Notes under the pieces: model-generated
What the model saw: only the letters and a program-made list of their open reading frames with translations
Database searches by the model: none
Told to the model about the DNA's origin: nothing
Source: Leptolyngbya sp. NIES-2104
GTDB lineage: Bacteria; Cyanobacteriota; Cyanobacteriia; Leptolyngbyales; Leptolyngbyaceae
NCBI RefSeq assembly: GCF_001485215.1
Contig: NZ_BBWW01000002.1
Location: forward strand, 97,564 to 161,563
Length of the DNA stretch: 64,000 bases
Reading direction: 5' to 3'
Shown here: piece after piece, positions 16,701 through 26,041 of the stretch
How positions within the stretch are numbered: position 1 is the first letter of the stretch
Layout of the letters: every line of letters begins with the position of its first letter
Program-made: the position numbers and the translations under genes

Positions 16701-18386
16701 GTGTACTGTATCAACCCTGCTTGTCCGGAGCGCCAACAGTCTGGAGCGATCAGAGATTACTGTCCAGCCTGTGGAACATTACTAATTCTCGAATCAAAAT
16801 ACGAAGTCATTCAACAAATTGCCCAAACATCTCAAACTGAAGTATTTGAAGTCAATGTACTTGATCAAGATGAGCGAAAAATTCTAAAAGTTCTTGAATC
16901 AGCAGACGCAAAACGGCTAGAACTTTTTGAACGAGAATATGCTGTCCTTTCTTGGCTAGATCATCCAAATATTCCTAAAGTGGGCATCAATGATTACTTT
17001 GTCGTCAATACACCTGTTGGGAGATCTCTGTATTGCCTAGTGCTAGAAAAGATAGAGGGTGAAACACTAGAGCAGTGGCTTGCCCAAAATGGAAAGACTT
17101 CTGAAGCGGTTGCACTGAGATGGATGCAGCAGTTATGCGCTCCTGAAAATTCGCAAAATCTTTCAGGCATCTTGACCTACTTACATTCCCACAACCTGAT
17201 TCACCGTGATATTAAGCCTTCAAACCTGATCCTACAGCCCAATGGTGATTTAGCTTTGATCGATTTTGGTGGAGTGCGAGAACTTGGGCAGACAGATGCA
17301 ATCATATCCAATTATCCGACTATCATCACTTCGCTAGGTTATTCGCCTCCAGAGCAGGTGAATGGACAAGCAACGGTGACTTCCGACTTTTATGCTTTGG
17401 GGCGAAGTTGGGTAAGTTTACTCACGGGTCGAAATCCTATCGATCTGATCGATTCACAGACAAACCAATTGCGCTGGCGACATCATGCTCCTCAAGTTTC
17501 AAAACCTTTTGCTGCTTGGTTAAACACACTAATGTCAGCATCACCCTACCAACGACCACAGACGACAATTGAAATCTATACTCACCTCACTGAGAAGTTA
17601 CCTCAACAGATTCGAGCGAGTCAGAGGGTTAATTCTTGGTGGTTCAAAGTGTCGATCGCTAGTATTTCCGCCTCGCTGATCTTAGGAATCGGTTGGGGAG
17701 TCAGCCTTTGGGTATCGAATGACTATCTCCGCAAAGGAGCCGAAAATCTCCGAATAGAACAGTATCAATCTGCTCGCACTGATTTTGAAACTGCGCTGAA
17801 ATGGAACGATCGTTCAGCAATCGCCCACAATAATTTGGCATTGTCTTGCTATTACTTGGGAGATGATGACTGCGCGATTGCACATTACACTCGTGCGATC
17901 GCGCTATCCCCGGACTATTGGGAGGCTTACTACAATTTGGGGGCAATTTACGATCGACAAGAACGTTACGATTTAGCATCAGTCCAATACTTGAAAGCCG
18001 CAAACGGTTCACCAGAAACTAAAGCTCAGGCAATCAACAACCTCGCAAGATTAAAGAATCGACAACAGCAATATACAGAAGCAGCTTCGCTCGTGCAATC
18101 TGTTGTTCAACTGACCCAAGCAGAACCAACTTTAGCCTCCCTGCACAAAAATCTAGGCTGGGCATTATTTGGCTTAGATCGTTTTGAAGAAGCACAGATA
18201 GCGCTAGAGCGTGCTTTATCGCTGGATGGTTCACGAATTGATACTTATTGTTTACTGGCATTCGTCAAACAAGCTAGAAAGCTTGAGTCAGATGCTGAAC
18301 TCAAAACATGCCTGTTTTCAGCCACAAAATCCCCGCTTCCGGAAGTTAAAGAGTGGCGAATTCAGCTTGCGAAACGAGGGTTCTAA
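16701..18386 (+). CDS. Four-Cys Ser/Thr protein kinase with membrane helix and TPR domain
   Basis: This is a 561-residue cyanobacterial Pkn2-type kinase. The N-terminal zinc ribbon has Cys 3, 8, 21 and 24 (YCINPACPE, YCPACG). The kinase domain is at about 34-300, with an ATP lysine in ILKVLES at 63, catalytic LIHRDIKPSNLIL (Asp170) and metal-binding IDFGG (Asp188). The Gly-rich loop is weak (IAQTSQTEVFE). One transmembrane helix is at about 316-338 and a periplasmic or extracytoplasmic TPR array is at 345-540. The start is GTG at 16701, because MYCINPACPE is the standard beginning of this family. It is downstream of the vMAP STAND gene and upstream of a secreted protein gene; the kinase may be tuned by the TPR sensor. 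Confidence 0.85.
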   Translation: MYCINPACPERQQSGAIRDYCPACGTLLILESKYEVIQQIAQTSQTEVFEVNVLDQDERKILKVLESADAKRLELFEREYAVLSWLDHPNIPKVGINDYFVVNTPVGRSLYCLVLEKIEGETLEQWLAQNGKTSEAVALRWMQQLCAPENSQNLSGILTYLHSHNLIHRDIKPSNLILQPNGDLALIDFGGVRELGQTDAIISNYPTIITSLGYSPPEQVNGQATVTSDFYALGRSWVSLLTGRNPIDLIDSQTNQLRWRHHAPQVSKPFAAWLNTLMSASPYQRPQTTIEIYTHLTEKLPQQIRASQRVNSWWFKVSIASISASLILGIGWGVSLWVSNDYLRKGAENLRIEQYQSARTDFETALKWNDRSAIAHNNLALSCYYLGDDDCAIAHYTRAIALSPDYWEAYYNLGAIYDRQERYDLASVQYLKAANGSPETKAQAINNLARLKNRQQQYTEAASLVQSVVQLTQAEPTLASLHKNLGWALFGLDRFEEAQIALERALSLDGSRIDTYCLLAFVKQARKLESDAELKTCLFSATKSPLPEVKEWRIQLAKRGF

Positions 18387-18531
18387 CTTTGTGCGGTGAT
18401 ATCTTTATTCATTTTTACGCTTCAGAATCAGGAGTATTGATTACTATAGGTTTAATCATGTTCGTATTGCGGTACGGTTCTCGAAAGCATCTGCCACTAC
18501 TCAGGTTGAAGTCGTTGAATGAAAAAATATC

Positions 18532-19194
18532 GTGATTCGTTTTGTCAATCTAAAGATTCTGCTGGCAGGTTACTTGGTCAGTAACGCGATCTCTGGTTTC
18601 TTCTCTGCTGCCTATTCTGCGCCTCGGCAATGTATTCCGATCGCTTATGTCCTCACAGAGAGCGATAAACGTTTCAAGCCAGGTGACATTCTCTGCGTGG
18701 GAGACAAGATCGAACTGCGAGAGGCGCGATCGTTTCGCGTTTTCTGCCTTGCAACAGGGAAAGTTGTAGAGCTATCGAATGGGCAAATTGCGCCAACTGG
18801 GTGTGGCATTTCTCAAGAAGACAAACCTCAAGCTTGTGGAAACAATTTAACGTTCTGTGTTCGCTCGCGTGGAAGCATTGCGGCTCGATTAAAAATTACT
18901 GAACCTGATGGCAGCAATATTGTTAATCTTCGTCCTCAATTGAGTTGGCAGGAGATTCCAGGAGCAACGAGTTACCGAGTCCGGATACTTGGGAACATCG
19001 CGTGGGGTAAAGCAACAACACAGCCGCGACTGAGCTACCCGGCAAATCAGCCATCGCTCAAACCTGGTAGCGCCTATCGCGTAATTGTTAGTGCCTATCG
19101 AGGGAATCAAATGATTCTGAGCGGGGAGCAAACCTTGAACGTGATTTCTTCTGATCAGATTGCTCCAATTAGTACAAAAGCTGACCAGAAATAA
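18532..19194 (+). CDS. Secreted protein with a beta-rich, fibronectin-like C-terminal domain
   Basis: This is a 220-residue protein starting at GTG 18532. Signal peptide: ILLAGYLVSNAISGFFSAAY, with cleavage near AYSA. Cysteines at CIPIAYV, ILCVGD, VFCLATG, TGCGIS, QACGNN and TFCVRS suggest disulphide bonds after export. The C-terminal half reads RPQLSWQEIPGATSYRVRIL and KPGSAYRVIVSAYRGNQMIL, a pattern of fibronectin type III-like beta sandwiches. Such proteins follow kinase and CHAT genes in several cyanobacteria. It overlaps the convergent CHAT gene by 40 bp at its 3' end. No enzymatic motif is seen. Confidence 0.7.
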   Translation: MIRFVNLKILLAGYLVSNAISGFFSAAYSAPRQCIPIAYVLTESDKRFKPGDILCVGDKIELREARSFRVFCLATGKVVELSNGQIAPTGCGISQEDKPQACGNNLTFCVRSRGSIAARLKITEPDGSNIVNLRPQLSWQEIPGATSYRVRILGNIAWGKATTQPRLSYPANQPSLKPGSAYRVIVSAYRGNQMILSGEQTLNVISSDQIAPISTKADQK

Positions 19195-21659
19195 GGATTT
19201 GAGTAGGCTGAAATTTGACGGAGTTTCATCTGAGCTTGCTGAAGTGCGACTTTGGCAGTTTGTCCTGCTTTCAGATTTTCATAAAAATGTTGAATGAGTA
19301 TCGCGGTTGCCGTGTCATCGATCAGCCAGAGACTTGCAAGCGTCGTTTTCGCTCCTGATTGGGCTGCAATTCCAGCCAATCCCAAGGGAGAGCGTTTATC
19401 TCCCTGCGCGGTTTGACAAGCACTGAGAACCAGAAGATCAAAACCTGCATTCGGCTGAAACCTCGATTTGAGCAAACTACTAAATTGTGGGGCAGTGATT
19501 AACTGATCCCATGCTATTAGAAATGTTTCATCAGGAGATGAGCTAAACTGCCCGTGAGTCGCGATGTGAACGATATTGTAGGACGATCTGCTGAGATCGG
19601 ACTGAAATTTCGCTAAAGTAAAACGCTCGTTTAATAGCTTTGTTACTGGCAACACAGCTTGGATTGCTTGCACTTCGGATTCAATATCAGACAGAGGCAG
19701 TTTTAGCGATCGCACTCGCGGATCTTGAAAACTAGGGCTAGATTGACTGAGTGCAGCAACCAAGGCAGTCAACTTGTTTTCTTTCTGAGGTGTAGCTCGA
19801 AGTTGAGAGCCGATCGACAAAGACATCGGATGATGGGCAATCAGATAATCAGTTCCATCATGCAGTAATCCGAGCGGAATCCCTTGAAAAGTAGCGTCCA
19901 TGATAAAAACTAGCGAAGTCTCCTCATTGATCAATTTTGCTTGTTGAGCAGGTGCAATTAATTGACGATAGAGAGGCTCACTGTAGCTTCTGAGAACTGA
20001 TTCACTGGGCAGTTTGAGTTCAGTATCTTGTACCGCATTTTGTAGATTGAAGATCAGTCCATCTACGCTATTTCTAACGGTTTCCGCGTTTGCGGTATAG
20101 TACTTCGTCTGATTCTCAGTTTGAACAATCACACCAACGGTTTGATCGAGATCGAGAATATAAAACAACGTTGATTTTGATGTTGGAGATTTTTGAGAAA
20201 GCGGCGTAAGTTCAAGTCTGCCACACTGTAAGAAATTTTCAAGTTCTGCTAACTTCAAGCGCTCATAGGTTTGAATGACGCGCCGTAGGTTTGGATTGGG
20301 TTGGCTAACCAACAACGCCATGAAATCACGATAAATCGGTTCCACCTGATCTTGAAAGGAAAATTGTAGATCTGGAGTAATCGATAGTAAATTTCCCCAG
20401 ACTTGATCTAGGCTGTTGATCGCAGCACCATAGTATTGCAGTGCAGATTGAATATTGCCTTGCTGCTTGGCAATTAGAGCCAACTCTCTCTGCCATTGAT
20501 AGGCTGCATCCCAGGCTGAAATTGATTGCGCGATCGTCATTGCTTCTGTCAGTTGAGCTTGTGCAGTACTGAGTTTTTGAGTCTGAGCTGATATCCGTCC
20601 TAAAGCACCAAGGCTAAAAGATTTTGCGCGTTGATTTTGTAGGCGTTCGGACGATTGAAGGGCTGCGGTAGCTTCGCTCCACATCGTGTTCGCAAGGGGT
20701 TGTGCAGTTTTCTCCTCTGAAAGTTCAAGCAAGCTATTGACCAAATTTAGTTGAGCATAAATACGATCGATGTCCGAAAGCTGTGCGAAGTTAGATTGTA
20801 ATACGATCGACAAAAGTACCTTACGCCGCTCTGTAACTGTTTGAGCAAGTTTCTGCAATTCTGGTAAATCGTTGCTTTGTTGAGTTTGAAGCCATTTTGT
20901 TAGGTTGGCAAGAAAGCTTAATTCGTTCAGTTGCGCCATCTCGCGAGTTGAACTAGAACGAACAGCCAGTTGGTAGTACTGAAGCGCTTTTTCTGCATGA
21001 TTGCAAAGTTGAATTACGATCGTGTCGAATTCATTAGAGACGGCAGAGCGACCTAATTTATCGCGAAGTTGAAGAAAAGAAGCACGTTCAAGATTTCCAA
21101 AGCTAAGATTGATTTCTTGAATCGATGGTTGCTCTGAAGGTCGTCGGAGTAAAGCTTCCAGCGCGATCTTTGCATTGGGTAAGTCACCGATGAGTCGGAG
21201 CATTTCACTCAGATGATAAAGTGCTAACCGACTGATTGGAGGTAGCTGGAGTTGCGTAATTGCGGTGGTAAATTCTTGTGCTGAGGTATTGGAGCGATAA
21301 AGTTGCTTGAAGCAGAGCGAATCAGACAATTTCAGCACATCTCTTGCGAGAACTTGACAGGCTTGTGGAAACTGACCAAGCGATCTCATTGCCAAACTCT
21401 GATTCACCAAGCTTCCAAGCTGCCCCTCTTGAGAACCTCGCTGACGATACAGTTCGGCGGCTCGCTTCCAGGTTTTCAATGCCGTAGTAGCATCTCCAGC
21501 ATTGAATTGAGCAAATCCTTCATTTGTCAGCACAGATAGATCAATCGGTTGAATGGCTTGAGCGCGACCAAGACTACCAATCTGAGGCAACAGTGGAAGC
21601 GCAACGACTAAGCATAGCCCCATGAGAAGAGAAATCAGAATACGATAAATCCGGCTCAC
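19155..21659 (-). CDS. CHAT-domain protease-like protein with TPR repeats, exported
   Basis: This 834-residue protein has a signal peptide (ILISLLMGLCLVVALPLL, cleavage near RAQA). TPR-like helical repeats cover about 45-430. The CHAT domain (caspase-like fold) spans about 560-834. Catalytic residues are His702 in VHIATHGQF and Cys748 in LVLSACQTAQGD, followed by the typical LGLAGIAAQSGAKTTLASLW. The dyad is intact, so it may be an active cysteine protease. It is transcribed after the TpsA and TpsB genes in the same direction (26 bp gap to TpsB), as often seen for CHAT-TPR genes beside two-partner secretion genes in cyanobacteria. The last 40 bp overlap the convergent secreted protein gene. 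Confidence 0.88.
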   Translation of the reverse strand: MSRIYRILISLLMGLCLVVALPLLPQIGSLGRAQAIQPIDLSVLTNEGFAQFNAGDATTALKTWKRAAELYRQRGSQEGQLGSLVNQSLAMRSLGQFPQACQVLARDVLKLSDSLCFKQLYRSNTSAQEFTTAITQLQLPPISRLALYHLSEMLRLIGDLPNAKIALEALLRRPSEQPSIQEINLSFGNLERASFLQLRDKLGRSAVSNEFDTIVIQLCNHAEKALQYYQLAVRSSSTREMAQLNELSFLANLTKWLQTQQSNDLPELQKLAQTVTERRKVLLSIVLQSNFAQLSDIDRIYAQLNLVNSLLELSEEKTAQPLANTMWSEATAALQSSERLQNQRAKSFSLGALGRISAQTQKLSTAQAQLTEAMTIAQSISAWDAAYQWQRELALIAKQQGNIQSALQYYGAAINSLDQVWGNLLSITPDLQFSFQDQVEPIYRDFMALLVSQPNPNLRRVIQTYERLKLAELENFLQCGRLELTPLSQKSPTSKSTLFYILDLDQTVGVIVQTENQTKYYTANAETVRNSVDGLIFNLQNAVQDTELKLPSESVLRSYSEPLYRQLIAPAQQAKLINEETSLVFIMDATFQGIPLGLLHDGTDYLIAHHPMSLSIGSQLRATPQKENKLTALVAALSQSSPSFQDPRVRSLKLPLSDIESEVQAIQAVLPVTKLLNERFTLAKFQSDLSRSSYNIVHIATHGQFSSSPDETFLIAWDQLITAPQFSSLLKSRFQPNAGFDLLVLSACQTAQGDKRSPLGLAGIAAQSGAKTTLASLWLIDDTATAILIQHFYENLKAGQTAKVALQQAQMKLRQISAYSNPYFWSAFVLIGAI

Positions 21660-21685
21660 AGTGAAGAACTCCTGAAATAGTAGCG

Positions 21686-23353
21686 TTAGAAAGAGAAATT
21701 GTATTGAACTGAGAAATCAAATTGATTCGCTTGAGAGTTTTGATTGTCGAGAGTCGTTAATGGAAAGGCGTAGTTTGCTCGAACTTGTAGACCGTTCTGA
21801 ATCCACTGCAATCCCAACCCTAGAGATGCAAGCGTATTGGGATCATTTCCATTACTGTTCCATGCTCTACCCGCATCAACAAAAGGAATCAGTAGCAGGC
21901 TTGTCGAATCGTTGAGAAGTAATCCGATTCTAAATTCAGCTGATCCGAAGATTCCGTTATCATTTAGAGCCGCATTCTGAGCATAACCCCGCACAGTAGA
22001 TGAACCACCTAAGCTAAATTGCTCTGTGGGAACTAAGACACGATCGCTAAATTGCAACTGCGATCGCAATAAAATATCAAGTCGAGAATTAACCCGTTGT
22101 AGCCACAAAGCCTGTCCTCGCCAACTAAGAAATTGGCTATCTGGCGCATCACGATTAATCGTTGAGTTCAAGGCATTAATTCCGAAACTGAACTGCGATC
22201 GCGCGGCTAATACAGAGCGATCGCTGCGTTGTGTCCACTCCTGAAAAAGCCGAATTGCTGAGATCCGAGTCCGTCCCTGATCGTCTGCACCCGGAGATAA
22301 TGGAAAGGAAACGCCTAAGATTGAGGAACGGCTTTCACTATGAGAAGCTGTAATGCCAAGCGCAAGTTCTTGGATTGATTCTTCTGTCGCTCGTTGAACA
22401 ATTGGCTGCCGGAATGTTAGATCGTAAAATGCCGAGCTTGAACGGATATCTGACTCATCAAACGGTTCTTCAATAATTCGACTATTCAGCCACGTTGCAC
22501 TGAGTTGCACCGTGCCGTTCTGAACATTAACAGGAATCGTATAGGTTGTGCCCACTGTATTGCTTCCATCAGTGTTGGCGTAGAAGAGGCTGAGATCATC
22601 GCCAAATTCTAGTAAATTGGCTTGTTTTAGGTCGATTCGTCTTTCTAATCTTCCAACAAGCTGCGATCGCTGATTATTCAACTCTACAGAGCCGTTGAAT
22701 GTCTGATTCGTTGCAATTTGCACTTCTAAAACTCGTGTATTGGGTTCAGTACCAGGATTGAGAACGGCTGAAATTGTTCGGATGCGTGGGTCAGCCTGTA
22801 GAAGTCGAAGTGCTTCAATTAAACGCTGCTCCTGCAAAATTGGGCGGGTTGCTCGTTCGAGGCGGGAGCGAACATATCTAGCGAAGCGATCATCACCAGT
22901 GACTCTGATTTGCTCAACCGTACCTTCGACAACTTGAATCGTTACGATCGCAGCCTGCGGAGCAAGTGCCTCGTTTGCTGCCTCTGGAATGAATGCGCCT
23001 ACAACAAGATAGCCACGGTCTGTATAGAATCTCCGGATTGCAGCACTCGTTTGAAGTAGTTCGGCAATGCTGATGTCACGCCCAATAAAATTAGCAACAA
23101 CTTCACCCAGTTGTTGTTGCGTGAAAACCGTATTCCCCTGAAACCTAAACTCTTTGACTCGGATTGACCGGGGGGAAGAAGTTTGCGACTCCGGCTGAGA
23201 ACTAGGAGAATTGATAATCTCAGGAGGGCTGACGCGGGGCAAAAGTGGGGGTGGAGTCGCTGGAGTCGCTGGAGGTAGATTTAAGTTAGGAATCGGTTGG
23301 GGTGGAAGAGATTGAGCTTCTATCACAATTAGCAACACAGTATCTTCAAACAA
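21686..23353 (-). CDS. TpsB outer-membrane transporter (ShlB/FhaC family)
   Basis: This 555-residue two-partner secretion pore has a short N-terminal hydrophobic stretch (TVLLIVIEAQS), a Pro-rich linker and two POTRA domains (VKEFRFQGNTVFTQQQLGEV and GTVEQIRVTGDDRF). A 16-strand barrel region starts at about residue 215 and ends in an aromatic C-terminus (FDFSVQYNFSF), expected for Bam-dependent insertion. The conserved VRGY (SSTVRGYAQNAALNDNG) is present. The start is probably the TTG at 23353, because a stop lies immediately upstream and the signal-like segment begins within a few residues. It lies between the TpsA gene (66 bp upstream) and the CHAT gene. It should export the TpsA protein. 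Confidence 0.88.
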   Translation of the reverse strand: MFEDTVLLIVIEAQSLPPQPIPNLNLPPATPATPPPLLPRVSPPEIINSPSSQPESQTSSPRSIRVKEFRFQGNTVFTQQQLGEVVANFIGRDISIAELLQTSAAIRRFYTDRGYLVVGAFIPEAANEALAPQAAIVTIQVVEGTVEQIRVTGDDRFARYVRSRLERATRPILQEQRLIEALRLLQADPRIRTISAVLNPGTEPNTRVLEVQIATNQTFNGSVELNNQRSQLVGRLERRIDLKQANLLEFGDDLSLFYANTDGSNTVGTTYTIPVNVQNGTVQLSATWLNSRIIEEPFDESDIRSSSAFYDLTFRQPIVQRATEESIQELALGITASHSESRSSILGVSFPLSPGADDQGRTRISAIRLFQEWTQRSDRSVLAARSQFSFGINALNSTINRDAPDSQFLSWRGQALWLQRVNSRLDILLRSQLQFSDRVLVPTEQFSLGGSSTVRGYAQNAALNDNGIFGSAEFRIGLLLNDSTSLLLIPFVDAGRAWNSNGNDPNTLASLGLGLQWIQNGLQVRANYAFPLTTLDNQNSQANQFDFSVQYNFSF

Positions 23354-23419
23354 TTAGAAGTGATCTTGAAGTGGTGATGCCCCAGTTCTAGCTTAAGTCC
23401 GTAGTTCAGGATGTGCAAG

Positions 23420-25999
23420 TTAGCAAGGCGAAGTGCTTGCTGCATGTGGAGTGCCGCGTCCTACAACCACTAGCCTTACTGTTTTTCGATCGGGATTAAG
23501 TACCCAATCTTGAATTTCAGTTGGAGGATTCGACCGAGGAGGTGATTGCGATCGTGTTGTAGAAGCTGGCGCTTTTGGCAGCCATCCTCGGCGGCTACTG
23601 AGTGAATCAGTTGGATTGCTTGGAATCCCACCCGTTCCGTTATCAATCAGAGTACTAGCACGAGGATCAGCCTGTGATGGGCAAATTGTCACAATTTTAG
23701 AACCTTCGGGCGTAGGTAAAACTCTCAAGCTCGATCGCTGAAGTTGGGACTCAAGCGCATTAATCTGAACCGTTCCATCGAATTCAGGTCCACGATCAGA
23801 GGTTGCGCTAATTAAGCTGCTGCGGTCAGTAAACACGCCTTGAGCGGTGATTTGAACATTTCCACCTCGCCCGCGCTCTGCATTAGCACTAATACGACTA
23901 TTGTTTAATACAGCTAAAACCCCCGAAGTTAGCCCAATACTGCCTCCGTTGCCGCCTGCACCTGCATTCGTCGTAATCTCACTTTCATCTCTTATCCATA
24001 ACTGATCTGCATTCACGACAATGTTTCCGCCATTCCCACTGAAAGTAGAAGCTGCGATCGCGCCTCCTCGATTGAGTTGAATTTGATTCGCATTTAGCGT
24101 CAGTTCACCAGCATCCCCGATTCCTGCATTTTGAACAGTGATTCGAGCATCATCGACCCGAACTTTGGGACTATTAATCGTTACACTTCCAGCCCGACTA
24201 ATTGGGGTTAGAAAAAAATTAGTAACTTGCTCAGTAAATAAATTTCTTAGCCCACCACCTGAGCCAATAATGCTTGGAACAGGGCGATCGACTGTAACAC
24301 TAGAGGGATCAATTTGAAGTTGAAGCAGTCCTTGTCGCGCTTCAGGTGTCAAGCGTTGATCTAAATCGAACTGAGTAGGACGAGCAGTACCCGCTACAGT
24401 CACAGATTCAGAAGCATTAATGGTTACTGTCCCTGCTTGTCCAGAGACTAATGATACAGTGCCAAATTGAGCGCCATTCGTAACCCTAAGTTGTTGAGTC
24501 TGGACGAAGACATTCCCACTATTGGCTGAACTGACTGAATTCGATCCTAAATTTGTGGGGATGAACGTTAATGCAGTTCCTAGAGATGAACTCGCGCCAA
24601 AAGCAATGCGTAAGTTGCCACCGTCTAGTAATAAATTTTGAGAGTTGATGGAAATATTACCCGCTTTACCCAAGTTATAGGTCGTTGTGTAAATCAATCC
24701 ACTTCTAGAAACTTCAATCTGACCCGCATTAATATCAATGCTGCCGCCCCGCCCAATGCCGTAGGTTGAAGTTGTAATGTTACTTGCGATCGCTGCCGCT
24801 TCAGTCTCCGCAATTCCCTGAATATCAAGGCGATTTGCCTGAACTTGAATGTTGCCAGCGTTGCCATTTCCTAATGTAAGCGCAGAAATGTAAGCAGAAT
24901 CAGTTAAGCGGATATTAGGGCTGCTTAGTAAAATATTTGCGCCAGTGCCAGAAGTTGTGAGGCTGGTAATTGATCGAGAAATCTTCTGGATGAGTGGCAA
25001 TTGATCTTGGCGATTGAAGGGAGTTAACCCAATGAAATTAATTTGCTGATCGGCTTGTAGCTCAATGTTGCCAACCGTTCCACTCCCAGTATTCTCGATG
25101 ACGAGCAATGAAGCATCGTTGAGATTGATTGTGTTGCCTCGAAGCCGGATATTGCTGAATCGATCGCCTGTAGTGTCGATCGCGGATTGTTTCAACAAAG
25201 AAATATCCCCAAGTTGAGCGCTCTGAGGATAGTCAAACCTGAATCCAGAGGCAGTGCTACTCAGTCCAACAATTCCAGTTTTCACACTTCCAATTTCAAC
25301 TTGCCCCGCAGGTGCAGTCAATAGACCGCCATTTAGCACTATATCTCCACCAATTAGCGCAAGCGTTTGATTGGGTTGAACTCTCAGCCCAGATGTTGCC
25401 TGTCCTTGCCCGGTGAAAGCAAGACGACTCGCAAAGCCACCTTGTAAGGAAGTGACAAGCTGCCGATGTCCTGCGCCATCGACCTGGATTGGAGCAGGGT
25501 TCGTAAAGCTTAAGCCAACAGGAGCGCGGTTTGAAAAGAGAGGTGTCGGAGATTTGGCGCTGAATTGAGTACGATCGTCAAACTGTAATGCATCTGCTGT
25601 CGTTGCAAGAAAGGAGCCTCCGATATTCAACTGAGCGTTCGCTCCAAACTGAATCCCATTGGGATTAATCAAAAATAGATTGGCAGTTCCATTGGCTCTC
25701 AAAATGCCATTAATGACTGAAGGCTGGTTGCCAGTGACACGAGAGAAAATATTCTGAACATCTAGCCCGTTATTGAATAGAACTTGTCCGCCCGTTGGAA
25801 TTGAGAATTCTTGGAAACTATGAAATAGATTGCTACCTTGCTGAAGACCCCCATTGATAATGCAGTTTGTACAACTTGGAGTAACTTCAGAGGGTGTTGG
25901 AAGAGTTTTGTCCGGAGTAACTTGGCTGATTCCAGCATTTGCTGAACCTAGCCCCATTACGAAGCTTAAAATGAAGGCAGAACTGAGATTCCGCAGCAT
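23420..25999 (-). CDS. TpsA exoprotein with filamentous haemagglutinin N-terminal domain
   Basis: This 859-residue secreted beta-helix protein has a signal peptide (NLSSAFILSFVMGLGSANAG). The TPS domain follows: NGGLQQGSNLFHSFQEFSI, GGQVLFNNGLDVQNIFSRV, NLFLINPNGIQFGANAQLNI, the NPNG motif being the family hallmark. Residues 200-780 are repetitive beta-helix (GNIQVQANRLDIQG, GGNIVVNADQLWI and many similar rungs). The C-terminus is Pro/Ser-rich. It is recognised by the TpsB pore encoded just downstream. Adhesion or biofilm roles are known for the family; the specific target is unknown. The ATG at 25999 is 39 bp from the divergent P450 start region, so both promoters share a very short gap or overlap the coding ends. 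Confidence 0.88.
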   Translation of the reverse strand: MLRNLSSAFILSFVMGLGSANAGISQVTPDKTLPTPSEVTPSCTNCIINGGLQQGSNLFHSFQEFSIPTGGQVLFNNGLDVQNIFSRVTGNQPSVINGILRANGTANLFLINPNGIQFGANAQLNIGGSFLATTADALQFDDRTQFSAKSPTPLFSNRAPVGLSFTNPAPIQVDGAGHRQLVTSLQGGFASRLAFTGQGQATSGLRVQPNQTLALIGGDIVLNGGLLTAPAGQVEIGSVKTGIVGLSSTASGFRFDYPQSAQLGDISLLKQSAIDTTGDRFSNIRLRGNTINLNDASLLVIENTGSGTVGNIELQADQQINFIGLTPFNRQDQLPLIQKISRSITSLTTSGTGANILLSSPNIRLTDSAYISALTLGNGNAGNIQVQANRLDIQGIAETEAAAIASNITTSTYGIGRGGSIDINAGQIEVSRSGLIYTTTYNLGKAGNISINSQNLLLDGGNLRIAFGASSSLGTALTFIPTNLGSNSVSSANSGNVFVQTQQLRVTNGAQFGTVSLVSGQAGTVTINASESVTVAGTARPTQFDLDQRLTPEARQGLLQLQIDPSSVTVDRPVPSIIGSGGGLRNLFTEQVTNFFLTPISRAGSVTINSPKVRVDDARITVQNAGIGDAGELTLNANQIQLNRGGAIAASTFSGNGGNIVVNADQLWIRDESEITTNAGAGGNGGSIGLTSGVLAVLNNSRISANAERGRGGNVQITAQGVFTDRSSLISATSDRGPEFDGTVQINALESQLQRSSLRVLPTPEGSKIVTICPSQADPRASTLIDNGTGGIPSNPTDSLSSRRGWLPKAPASTTRSQSPPRSNPPTEIQDWVLNPDRKTVRLVVVGRGTPHAASTSPC

Positions 26000-26041
26000 A
26001 ATTGTTGAAAGATTATTTGTTCAGGAACAAGGAGATGGTTG

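Noticed and set aside
16579-16785. 68-codon frame bridging the STAND and kinase genes
   Set aside because: It overlaps both genes out of frame; the kinase start at GTG 16701 with its zinc ribbon is far better supported.
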